Assembly: GCA_045106875.1 (NCBI GenBank)
Contig: JBGCFK010000292.1
Coordinates: 1-18,629 of the forward strand
Reading direction: 5' to 3'
DNA: 18,629 nucleotides
DNA from: Thermohalobaculum sp045106875
GTDB lineage: Bacteria > Pseudomonadota > Alphaproteobacteria > Rhodobacterales > Rhodobacteraceae
Part shown: in pieces, positions 7,634-14,358 of the stretch
Position numbering within the stretch: the stretch's first letter is position 1
Layout: every line of letters begins with the position of its first letter
Made by a program: the position numbers and the translations under genes
The notes under the pieces: generated by a model
Told to the model about the DNA's origin: nothing
The model's database searches: none
The model's input: only the letters and a program-made list of their open reading frames with translations

Positions 7634-8683
7634 CTATTCCCACTCCAGCTCCTTGAAAGCCGCAGTTGCATTGCGGATGTTGAACTCGTCGAACAGTTTC
7701 CAGTTCGCACGTTGACTCTCACCGATCCGGCGCACGGCTGAGCTCATGGGCAGACCCTCGGTGATCGCCTTGCGGGTCTCCTCGGTGATCGCAGCAAGAT
7801 AGGCGCGCATTGGCGCTGCCCCTTCCGGCCAGGGCAATGGGGCGGGACCATGCCCTGGCACTATCCCAGTGACTTCTCGTTCAGCAAGCGCGTCGATCAG
7901 GTTCTGCCATCCCAGGATCGTTCCGTCCAAAGCGGGCGTATGTTCTGCAAATACCAGATCGCCCATGAACCAGATACCTGTCTTCTGGTCCAGCACCGTC
8001 ACATCGGTCTCGGTATGCGCAAAGGGCTGCGCCTCAACCAAAAGAGTGCGCCCGCCCAGATCAATTTCGGCCCACTCGATCCCGTCATCGGGACCGATCA
8101 GCTTGGTGCCCAGAAAGCCCTTGGGTCCGATCAGCCGCGCAAGTGCGGTCTCGTAGCTGGCCGCCCGGTTCGCCAGCCCCTGCGCCAGATTGGGATGGCC
8201 CAGAACCGTGGCCCCTGCTTCCTTGAAGACCCCTGCGCCCAGGCTGTGATCCGGGTGCATGTGCGTCAGCAGCAGATAGCGGATGGGCAGGTCGGTTTGC
8301 GCCCGGATCGCGGCATAGAGCCTTTCGGCAACGGCTCGCGTCGTACCTGCGTCGATCACGGCGACAGCGTCAGTGCCGATGACGAATCCCAGATTGGCAA
8401 GGTCCCCGCCATTCGCCGCATTTGGCACGCCATAACCGCCCCGGTGCACGAAGACGCCCTCGGCGATTTCCCGTGTCTTGAGCGCGGGGATGCGTTCGGC
8501 CAGTTCTGCCCTGTCTGCACAGGTCGCCGATTGCAAGCTCAGGCCCGCTGCTGACGCCCATCCCGCTGCACGTGAGGGCGCTTCGATCTCGCAGACAGAT
8601 CTTTCGGACAAGGAGACCGGCAACAGCCTGTCTGCGCAGACATCGCCATTGGCAAGGCAGACGGTCAGCAGAATCTCGAACAC
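7634..8683 (-). CDS. Quinoprotein relay system zinc metallohydrolase (SoxH-related MBL-fold protein)
   Basis: The product is 349 residues from a GTG start. A metallo-beta-lactamase domain covers about residues 75-285: zinc-binding THMHPDH (140-146), a third His in FAHTETDV (His223), the bridging Asp in FMGDLVF (Asp242) and PGHG (277-280). The first 60 residues form a separate cysteine-containing segment (C9, C16, C31, C55) that begins FEILLTVCLANGDVC. This is typical of the SoxH-related hydrolases found with PQQ-dependent dehydrogenases. The substrate of the family is not known. The start at 8683 was chosen for its AAGGAG site; the upstream 26-codon extension is not family-like. It is divergent from the SoxYZ-like carrier gene, its usual partner. 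Confidence 0.85.
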   Translation of the reverse strand: MFEILLTVCLANGDVCADRLLPVSLSERSVCEIEAPSRAAGWASAAGLSLQSATCADRAELAERIPALKTREIAEGVFVHRGGYGVPNAANGGDLANLGFVIGTDAVAVIDAGTTRAVAERLYAAIRAQTDLPIRYLLLTHMHPDHSLGAGVFKEAGATVLGHPNLAQGLANRAASYETALARLIGPKGFLGTKLIGPDDGIEWAEIDLGGRTLLVEAQPFAHTETDVTVLDQKTGIWFMGDLVFAEHTPALDGTILGWQNLIDALAEREVTGIVPGHGPAPLPWPEGAAPMRAYLAAITEETRKAITEGLPMSSAVRRIGESQRANWKLFDEFNIRNATAAFKELEWE

Positions 8684-8689
8684 GGATTT

Positions 8690-8695
8690 CTCCTT
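8690..8695 (-). promoter_or_regulatory. Ribosome binding site for the GTG start of the metallohydrolase
   Basis: AAGGAG on the minus strand lies 6 bases before the GTG at 8683. It decides for this non-ATG start over the upstream in-frame ATG codons, which lack such a site. Confidence 0.75.
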
Positions 8696-8712
8696 CGGGT
8701 TCGTGTAACACT

Positions 8713-8806
8713 CAGACTGGAAGTCTGCATGGTCAAGCATGGACCGCCTGATCACATTCAATTTAGCGAATGAAACTAGATTTCAGGCCCGCTCTGACGT
8801 ATACGT
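8713..8806. promoter_or_regulatory. Divergent promoter region with three inverted repeats
   Basis: The 186 bases between the metallohydrolase and carrier genes contain CAGACT-GGA-AGTCTG (8713-8727), TGAAA-CTAGA-TTTCA (8771-8785) and the perfect palindrome ACGTATACGT (8797-8806). The last is followed closely by TGACGTTAAC, giving two TGACGT copies (8796-8801 and 8808-8813). These are candidate operator sites for one or more regulators of both genes. The symmetry is seen; the role is inferred. Confidence 0.4.
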
Positions 8807-8869
8807 TGACGTTAACCCCGCAAAAGATGGGGCGTGTTAAAGAAGAGAACAAAGCCGTTGGAGGAAAGC

Positions 8870-9703
8870 ATGGCCAACAAGATTGCATCAGTGGCGCTCG
8901 GACTTGTGCTCATAGGCAGCTTTGCCATGGCGGATGCGATCAAGAACCCGCTCAAGGATGGCGAAACCTGGGCGGATCTGGCCTATGACGTGATCGGGGA
9001 TGCTGTGCCGAAGAATGGTGCCACACTGTTCTCGGTTGATGTTCCCTACCGCGCGCATGACGCAGCGATCGTGCCAGTGCGCATTACCCAAGATCTGTCC
9101 TCGGACCACCGTATCGACAAGCTGACCATAGTCGTGGACGAAAATCCTTCGCCGCTTGTGGCCGCGTTCGAGTTTGGACCAAATATGGGCCATATCGACC
9201 TGGAAACCCGCGTTCGGGTGGATATGTACTCGAATGTGCGTGTGATTGCCGAGACCGCCGATGGCGGGCAATGGATGAATGGCAGATTCGTGAAGGCGTC
9301 TGGCGGATGCTCGGCCCCTGCCTTGAAGGGTATGGAAGCCGCCATGGCCAATGCTGGCAAGATGCGGCTGAAGCTGTTCGACACGGTGGGCCTTTCTGAG
9401 ACGCTGCCCTCCTCAAGTGGGCGCAAGCAGGCGCAGGTTATGATCCGCCACCCGAACTATTCGGGCATGCAACGCAATCAGGTGACAAACCTTTTCATCC
9501 CGGCCTTCTTCGTGCACGAACTGGAAGTGTTCCAAGGCGACGAGATCCTGTTCCGCATGGAAGGCGGCATTTCGATCAGCGAAGACCCCGTGTTCCGGTT
9601 CTCCTACACGCCCAACGGCGCCGAGACGTTCCGGATTCGCGCAACCGACACCGACGGTCAGGTATTCGAACAGGTGTTCGATATTGAAGGCAAGGCAACC
9701 TGA
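8870..9703 (+). CDS. Quinoprotein dehydrogenase-associated SoxYZ-like carrier (SoxY-SoxZ fusion)
   Basis: The product is 277 residues with a signal peptide at 1-23 (ASVALGLVLIGSFAMADA), so it acts in the periplasm. Residues about 30-160 are SoxY-like and contain the carrier cysteine in SGGCSAP (Cys147), where SoxY proper has a C-terminal GGCGG arm. Residues about 185-275 are SoxZ-like, with the family patterns MIRHPNYSGM (191-200) and ISISEDPVFRFSY (234-246). In sulfur oxidation SoxYZ carries the substrate covalently on the cysteine; the fused form is known beside PQQ dehydrogenases, where its load is unknown. The start has GGAGGA 4 bases upstream; the in-frame GTG at 8834 would place 12 extra residues before the signal peptide. 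No PQQ dehydrogenase or cytochrome gene is in the window. Confidence 0.9.
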   Translation: MANKIASVALGLVLIGSFAMADAIKNPLKDGETWADLAYDVIGDAVPKNGATLFSVDVPYRAHDAAIVPVRITQDLSSDHRIDKLTIVVDENPSPLVAAFEFGPNMGHIDLETRVRVDMYSNVRVIAETADGGQWMNGRFVKASGGCSAPALKGMEAAMANAGKMRLKLFDTVGLSETLPSSSGRKQAQVMIRHPNYSGMQRNQVTNLFIPAFFVHELEVFQGDEILFRMEGGISISEDPVFRFSYTPNGAETFRIRATDTDGQVFEQVFDIEGKAT

Positions 9704-10060
9704 CACCCCAACCAACTCGAGCTGTTAGCGCGTCTCTTGGGCAAACTCCTCGGTCCAACCCAAGCATAGCACCAGTGTGAATCGGTTTTAGCAGCATTCT
9801 CAGGGGCGGGGCCGTTTTGGTTCTTGGTGCTTGCCCGCACCTTGACCGCCAAGGCACTGCCATTGCTTCGGCAGTCTGGCTCAGTTTCAACGATCAGCGG
9901 TGAAGAATAAGGCGCAGACCCAAGAAGCTGGAAACCATCCGGTTGGCCCGGAAAGGTCACGTGCCAACGTGGCAAATATTGGCCAACACTGCTCAATAAT
10001 CGCATTTTACACCATCGGTAGCGTGACTGGTATCTGCAGCGCGGTGCAGCCGGGCGAGGG
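9704..10060. other. Intergenic stretch without a recognised gene
   Basis: There are 357 bases between the SoxYZ-like gene and the IS remnant. Open frames here (up to about 115 codons on the minus strand) overlap the end of the carrier gene or lack a ribosome binding site and match no family I know. No clear terminator hairpin follows the carrier gene. It may contain more degraded mobile-element sequence, but I see no transposase motif in it. Confidence 0.5.
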
Positions 10061-10600
10061 CTAGTTGGATCTTAGTCCGATGCAATTTCTATCAAGGAAG
10101 CCTTTCACGCTCGGCAGGTGCATAAAGCACTGGCCAAAACCCCACGCCTTCTTTGGGTCCGTCAAGGACACCAGCCAGTCGGCAATCAATTCGTTCTTAT
10201 CGCTGATCTTTGGATGATACCTATAGCAAGTCTCGCTGATGCTGAACTTCCGGCACGCAAACCGGATACTGACGGACCGGTCGCGCACGGCCCGTTGGGC
10301 GATCTTTTTGTGCTGAGACAGCCTTACCGCTTTTTTTCCGAGAGCTTCCTTCAGCAGCTCGTTCTGCATGCTCTTCGCAGCTTACATCTTCTTCGGGCGC
10401 GTTCGCCAATGTCACTCGGACCGATGGGGTGACCTTGGCTCACTCTCTTCATCCAAGGCCTTTATCCGCGAGATCAACGATGCATCTGTCCCGCCGAACT
10501 TGGCCCGCCACTTTTAGAAGCCCGCTGAACTCATCCCATGTTCTCGGCGAAGATCAGCCATCGGCACCCCACTCGCAGCCTGGTTCGAAACACCCATGAT
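10061..10600 (-). pseudogene. IS3-family transposase remnant (orfA plus start of orfB, degraded)
   Basis: Read on the minus strand, the orfA part runs from about 10600. IMGV and then ADLRREHGMSSAGF-stop-KWRAKF (about 10558-10500) match the usual IS3 orfA helix-turn-helix region, where the stop replaces the expected Tyr. Two more in-frame stops follow, one again at a Tyr position (KKM-stop-AAKSMQNELLKEALGKK). The orfB start then continues with SIRFACRKFSISETCYRYHP and ELIADWLVSLTDPKKAWGFG, and is lost after SVKGF near 10110. The DDE catalytic domain is missing. I could not find terminal inverted repeats. This is an old, inactive insertion just after the idonate dehydrogenase gene. Confidence 0.85.
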
Positions 10601-10649
10601 CCGGGGGATTACCGAGGCTCTGGGTGCGTTTACATAGGCCGCCCTGCCG

Positions 10650-11681
10650 TCAGCCAAATGCGATCTGGGCTTTCATTGCATGATTGCGATCGTTGGCAAT
10701 CTGAAAAGCGGCCTCGGCGTCCGCCAAAGGCATGGTATGGGTGATCAGAGGGGCGACGTTGATCAGTCCCTTCTGCATCATGCCCACTGCGGTGGCGAAT
10801 TCCTCATGGAAACGGAAGGACCCACGCAGGTCCAACTCTTTCGCCGTCAGGGTTTGCACCGGCACGTTCATGTCTCCGCCGAGGCCCAGCTGCATTATCA
10901 CCCCGCGCGGGCGCATTGCGTTGATCCCGGTGGCAAGCGCCGATTCAACCCCTGTTGCTTCGAACAACACATCGAAGGTGCCTTTGCCTGCTGCGTAAGA
11001 ATCCAGACCGTTTGGTGTCTTGACCATGTTCACGACCCGGTCCGCACCTGCCCGTTCGGCATGTGCCAACGCATTCGGTGTAAGGTCGGTCGCCACGATT
11101 TCTGCTGCACCGGCACGCCGGGCGGCCAGAATGCAAAGGATGCCAATCGGCCCACAGCCCATGACAAGTACGCGCTTGCCAAGCATTTCTCCCGCCCGGC
11201 GCGTGGCATGCAGGCAGACTGAAAGCGGCTCGGCCATGGCAGCCTGTCCGGGCGTGAGCCCTTCTGCCTTCGCACATTGGCCAGCATCCGCGACAAGAAT
11301 TTCGCGGAACGCGCCCTGAATATGCGGGAACGGCATGGCGGACCCGTAAAAACGCATGTCCAGGCAATGATTGCGCAGGCCCTCGACGCAGTAGCGGCAG
11401 GACCCGCAAGGCCGCGATGGCGAAACAGCAACCAAGTCACCTGATGAGAGCCCTTCAACGCCTGCCCCCAAAGCCTCGATATGGCCCGAAACCTCGTGCC
11501 CCAGAATCATCGGCTCTTTCAGCCGGACCGCACCGAAACCGCCATGATTGTAGTAGTGCAGATCAGATCCGCACACACCGCCTGCTGCCAACCGCACCGA
11601 GACCTGCCCCGGGCCAGGCAGGCCGGGCTCCTGTTCTTCGATCCTCAGATCCTTGGGTGCGTGAATAACGATGGCTTTCAT
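10650..11681 (-). CDS. idnD: L-idonate 5-dehydrogenase (zinc-dependent medium-chain dehydrogenase)
   Basis: The product is 343 residues, the same size as known IdnD. It oxidises L-idonate to 5-keto-D-gluconate with NAD(P). Catalytic zinc ligands are Cys37 (GGVCGSD), His62-Glu63 (ILGHE) and Glu151; the structural zinc cysteines are 92, 95, 98 and 106 (CGSCRYC...C). The Rossmann motif VMGCGPIG is at 173-180. It is divergent from the SDR gene across 82 bases that contain a perfect LacI-type palindrome. Other sugar-alcohol dehydrogenases (sorbitol, xylitol) look alike; the SDR partner and the gluconate-type operator favour idonate. The ribosome binding site is weak (GGAG 12 bases away). Confidence 0.85.
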   Translation of the reverse strand: MKAIVIHAPKDLRIEEQEPGLPGPGQVSVRLAAGGVCGSDLHYYNHGGFGAVRLKEPMILGHEVSGHIEALGAGVEGLSSGDLVAVSPSRPCGSCRYCVEGLRNHCLDMRFYGSAMPFPHIQGAFREILVADAGQCAKAEGLTPGQAAMAEPLSVCLHATRRAGEMLGKRVLVMGCGPIGILCILAARRAGAAEIVATDLTPNALAHAERAGADRVVNMVKTPNGLDSYAAGKGTFDVLFEATGVESALATGINAMRPRGVIMQLGLGGDMNVPVQTLTAKELDLRGSFRFHEEFATAVGMMQKGLINVAPLITHTMPLADAEAAFQIANDRNHAMKAQIAFG

Positions 11682-11707
11682 GGGCTTTCACTGCTCCGGA
11701 CTTGAGA

Positions 11708-11723
11708 ATGTTATCGATAACAT
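11708..11723. promoter_or_regulatory. Perfect 16-bp LacI-type operator in the idnD/idnO divergent promoter
   Basis: ATGTTATCGATAACAT is fully palindromic with the central CG typical of LacI-family sites and resembles the E. coli GntR/IdnR operators. It lies 26 bases before the idnD start and 40 bases before the SDR start. A TTGAGA (11702-11707) directly before it could be a plus-strand -35 element, so binding would block the promoter. A near-copy precedes the LacI gene at 13274. Confidence 0.75.
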
Positions 11724-11763
11724 ATACGCATGCCCCGAACTAAGTAAAGCAAAGGCCAAGGGT

Positions 11764-12516
11764 ATGAGCAGTGGATTATTCGACCTGACGGGCAAGACGG
11801 CGTTGATAACGGGGTCCAGCCAAGGGATCGGTTACACTTTGGCCGAGGGGCTGGCCGTCGCAGGCGCGCGTATCGTCATGAACGGCCGCGATACCGTCAA
11901 ACTGGACAAGGCAGCCGAAGCATTGGGTGGCCTGCAATTGGCCTTCGATGTGACCGACCACAGCGCCGCTCGTACTGCGGTTGACGGGTTCGAAGCAGAT
12001 CATGGTCCGATCGATATCCTGATCAACAATGCAGGCATGCAGCATCGCACTCCACTGGAGGACTTCGCACCCGAGGACTTCGAACGGCTTATTGCAACAA
12101 ATGTGACATCAGTCTTCAATGTCGGTCAGGCCGTCGCCCGCCATATGATTGGGCGCGGGGCCGGCAAGATTATTAACATCGCCTCCGTACAGACGGCTTT
12201 GGCCCGGCCTGGCATCGCGCCCTATGTGGCCTCCAAGGGCGCAGTTGCGAACCTGACCAAGGGTATGGCCACCGACTGGGCCCCCAAAGGCCTGAACGTC
12301 AACGCCATCGCGCCTGGATATTTTGACACGCCCCTGAACGCAGCCCTCGTTGCTGATGCCGAGTTCACGGCCTGGATTGGCAAACGCACGCCGCAAGGTC
12401 GATGGGGGCAATTGCCCGAACTGGTTGGCGCAGCGGTGTTCCTCTCCTCGGCAGGAGCGTCATTTGTCAACGGGCAGACACTGTTTGTAGATGGCGGCAT
12501 GACAGCGTGTTTGTGA
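11764..12516 (+). CDS. idnO: Gluconate 5-dehydrogenase-like short-chain dehydrogenase
   Basis: The product is 250 residues, a classical SDR. It has the cofactor motif TGSSQGIG (16-23), the NNAG motif (88-91), and the catalytic Ser141, Tyr154 and Lys158 (YVASK). The C-terminal GQTLFVDGGMTACL is usual for gluconate 5-dehydrogenases, which reduce 5-keto-D-gluconate to D-gluconate. It would therefore act after L-idonate dehydrogenase, encoded divergently. The frame is open 31 codons upstream through the operator, but the family start MSSGLFDLTGKTALITG places it at 11764, with AAAGG 8 bases before. A 10-base gap separates its stop from a dead dehydrogenase gene that was once probably in the same operon. 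The SDR class is certain; the exact substrate is inferred from context. Confidence 0.85.
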   Translation: MSSGLFDLTGKTALITGSSQGIGYTLAEGLAVAGARIVMNGRDTVKLDKAAEALGGLQLAFDVTDHSAARTAVDGFEADHGPIDILINNAGMQHRTPLEDFAPEDFERLIATNVTSVFNVGQAVARHMIGRGAGKIINIASVQTALARPGIAPYVASKGAVANLTKGMATDWAPKGLNVNAIAPGYFDTPLNAALVADAEFTAWIGKRTPQGRWGQLPELVGAAVFLSSAGASFVNGQTLFVDGGMTACL

Positions 12517-12526
12517 GCATACTGAT

Positions 12527-12768
12527 GTGACCAAACTCGCATTGCTCGGATGCGGTGCGACTAGCGATGCAATTGGCACGAGTCTGGTCGCAGTTGGTTG
12601 TGACCTGACAAAGTTCGAGTTGAATGCCGACGCCGTAGCAGCATCGGTCACCAAGGGCGCGAAAGCAGGCGGCGGAGACGGCAGAAGGCCGGGGCTTTAT
12701 CATCGCCTTGCTGAACTCTGCCGCGATTGTGCGAGTTGCAGTCGTCGGCGCGGATGGTGCTGCCGTTG
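12527..12768 (+). pseudogene. Truncated, frameshifted NAD-binding beta-hydroxyacid dehydrogenase (HIBADH/6PGDH family)
   Basis: A GTG-started reading gives MTKLALLGCGATSDAIGTSL, the Rossmann start of the 3-hydroxyisobutyrate/6-phosphogluconate dehydrogenase-like family (expected G-x-G-x-M-G). At about 12660 the homology moves by one base to the next frame, which continues as AAETAEGRGFIIALLNSAAI and VVGADGAAVDDL. The match then stops, after about 83 of the usual roughly 290 residues. The 3' part has been replaced by the opposite-strand permease remnant. The right boundary is uncertain because both remnants can be read across about 12750-12776. It follows idnO by 10 bases and was probably part of that operon. 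Confidence 0.75.
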
Positions 12769-13225
12769 ATGATCTGTTTCGATGCAGTGAAGGTGAAGAT
12801 GACATGCGGGATCGCCAGCAACCTCCCCATGGTCACGACAACACGCCAATAGATACGCTGCTCTCTCAGACTGTTGTAAATTGTGACCGGCACTGTCCCC
12901 GTGCCCCGGTCAGACAGGACGGTGGCAAAATGGAACTCGGTCCATGCGATGCCGGACGCAAAGATGGTAGCTGCGGCGAGATCCGGCTCGATCACTGGCA
13001 GGACAATGAGGAAGAAGATCTGAAACGGCCGCGCCGTCCGTTCTCCCCGCTTACTCTAACTGGATATGCAGATGAACGATGAAGCTCTGCAGGATCCATA
13101 TCACGAAGGGCAGGTTCATGGCCGGGTAGTCAGGATACTGCCGATGTAGGAGCCGCCCAGCCTTTGCTGGAACGTCCAGATACGGGCCAAGACCCGGATC
13201 CGAATGCCTCTGCCCGTGGAAAAGG
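12760..13225 (-). pseudogene. Broken MalG-type sugar ABC transporter permease (C-terminal half)
   Basis: On the minus strand the pieces line up in the order of a carbohydrate ABC permease. IWTFQQRLGGSYIGSILT is followed after a frameshift near 13127 by AMNLPFVIWILQSFIVHLHI. Next comes QLE-stop-AGRTDGA, which is the EAA loop with a stop at 13051. After a second frameshift near 13035 the reading continues as RPFQIFFLIVLPVIEPDLAA, TIFASGIAWTEFHFATVL and VPVTIYNSLREQRIYW. The N-terminal half is gone. This is a binding-protein-dependent importer component that can no longer work. It lies between idnO and the LacI gene, on the strand opposite to both. Confidence 0.8.
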
Positions 13226-13273
13226 GGCGACAACCCATCCGGTTTGACAAACTGTGCGGTGCCAGCCTAGGCA

Positions 13274-13289
13274 ATGGTATCGATAACAA
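13274..13289. promoter_or_regulatory. Second LacI-type operator, upstream of the regulator gene
   Basis: ATGGTATCGATAACAA has the same core (TATCGATAAC) as the perfect palindrome at 11708-11723 and differs in one inner base and the last base. It ends 22 bases before the LacI start, fitting autoregulation. The similarity is seen; binding is inferred. Confidence 0.65.
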
Positions 13290-13311
13290 TTTGCTGCGGA
13301 TCCCTGCAAAT

Positions 13312-14340
13312 ATGAGCAAGCACCGCAAAGCCACAATGGCCGATGTTGCCCGCTTGGCCAGGGTGTCGCCGATGACGGTAAGTCGGGCCTTGAAGTCCAA
13401 TACCTCTGTAAGCGAAGCGACGCGCCACAAGATCCGCATTGCGGCCGACCAACTGGGCTATGTTGTGGACATTACGGCTGCGACGTTCTCTTCCGGGCGC
13501 TCAGGGTTCATCGCGATGACCATCCCGTCCATCAACAATGCGAATTTCGCGGATACAGCGCGCGGGCTGACCGATGGTTTGCGAGAAAGCGGCTTGGAAT
13601 TGCTGCTGGGATACACTGGCTATGATATCGTGGAGGAGGAACGGTTGGTCGAGGCGTTCCTGCGCCGACGTCCCGAGGCGATCGTGGTGACGGGTGGCGC
13701 TCACACAGATCGGTGCCGCGCTCTCCTGGCAAATGCGGGCGTGCCAGTGGTCGAAACCTGGGACTCTCCTGAAGATCCGGTGGATCGCGTGGTCGGGTTC
13801 TCGAACGCCGACGCAGGGGCCCGGGTCGCACGGCATCTCTTCGATCAAGGCCACCAACGGATCGGATTTATTGGTGGGGATGGAACGCACGATACGCGGG
13901 GCGCAGATCGCCAACGCGGTTTTGTCAGTGCACTTCAGGACCTCGGTGTCGCAACTGACCGCGTGATAAACGATCTCGCCCCTCCGATCACCATGCGCGA
14001 AGGTGCAGAGGCCATGGCACGATTGCTGACCCGGTGGCCCGATACGACAGCATTGGTGTGCGTATCCGACCTGTCGGCATTCGGCGCGATGAATGCGGCA
14101 ATCCGCAATGGCCTACGGGTTCCCGAGGACATCGCGGTTGCAGGTTTTGGTGCCTATGATCTGGCAGAGCATGCCCTGCCCGAGATCACGACAGTCGATG
14201 CACAGGCCCACCGGATTGGCCAAGAAACGGCGCGGGTTATTCTGGACGCGAGGTCAGACTCCAATGCAGCCCAAGCGCGAACCATTCTGGAAGTAGAACT
14301 GATCTGCAGACGCAGTACCGCAGTAACACGGGGCATATGA
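13312..14340 (+). CDS. LacI-family transcriptional regulator (gluconate/idonate type)
   Basis: The product is 342 residues. The N-terminal helix-turn-helix is TMADVARLARVSPMTVSRAL (8-27), followed by the hinge region (about 48-63) and a periplasmic-binding-protein-like sugar domain from about residue 65 to the end. It contains GHQRIGFIGGDG and DIAVAGFGAYD, the usual dimer/ligand blocks. The frame is open 36 codons upstream through the second operator, but the family start MSKHRKATMADVA places it at 13312; the ribosome binding site is weak. The two near-identical palindromes at idnD/idnO and at its own promoter suggest that it represses both and is released by gluconate or a related acid. It is the same family as E. 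coli GntR and IdnR; the ligand is inferred. It is convergent with the DUF2339 gene, with 18 bases between the stops. Confidence 0.9.
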   Translation: MSKHRKATMADVARLARVSPMTVSRALKSNTSVSEATRHKIRIAADQLGYVVDITAATFSSGRSGFIAMTIPSINNANFADTARGLTDGLRESGLELLLGYTGYDIVEEERLVEAFLRRRPEAIVVTGGAHTDRCRALLANAGVPVVETWDSPEDPVDRVVGFSNADAGARVARHLFDQGHQRIGFIGGDGTHDTRGADRQRGFVSALQDLGVATDRVINDLAPPITMREGAEAMARLLTRWPDTTALVCVSDLSAFGAMNAAIRNGLRVPEDIAVAGFGAYDLAEHALPEITTVDAQAHRIGQETARVILDARSDSNAAQARTILEVELICRRSTAVTRGI

Positions 14341-14358
14341 GCAGGGCGATGCACGATG

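Noticed and set aside
8684..8761. 26-residue extension of the metallohydrolase frame to an upstream ATG
   Set aside because: An AAGGAG site is positioned for the GTG at 8683, and the family begins at FEILLTVCL.
11671..11763. 31-residue N-terminal extension of the SDR gene
   Set aside because: It would run through the operator and the divergent promoter; the family start is at 11764.
12708..13082. Open frame of 124 codons on the plus strand after the SDR gene
   Set aside because: Its first part is the shifted dehydrogenase remnant and the rest is antisense to the permease remnant, so it is not a gene.
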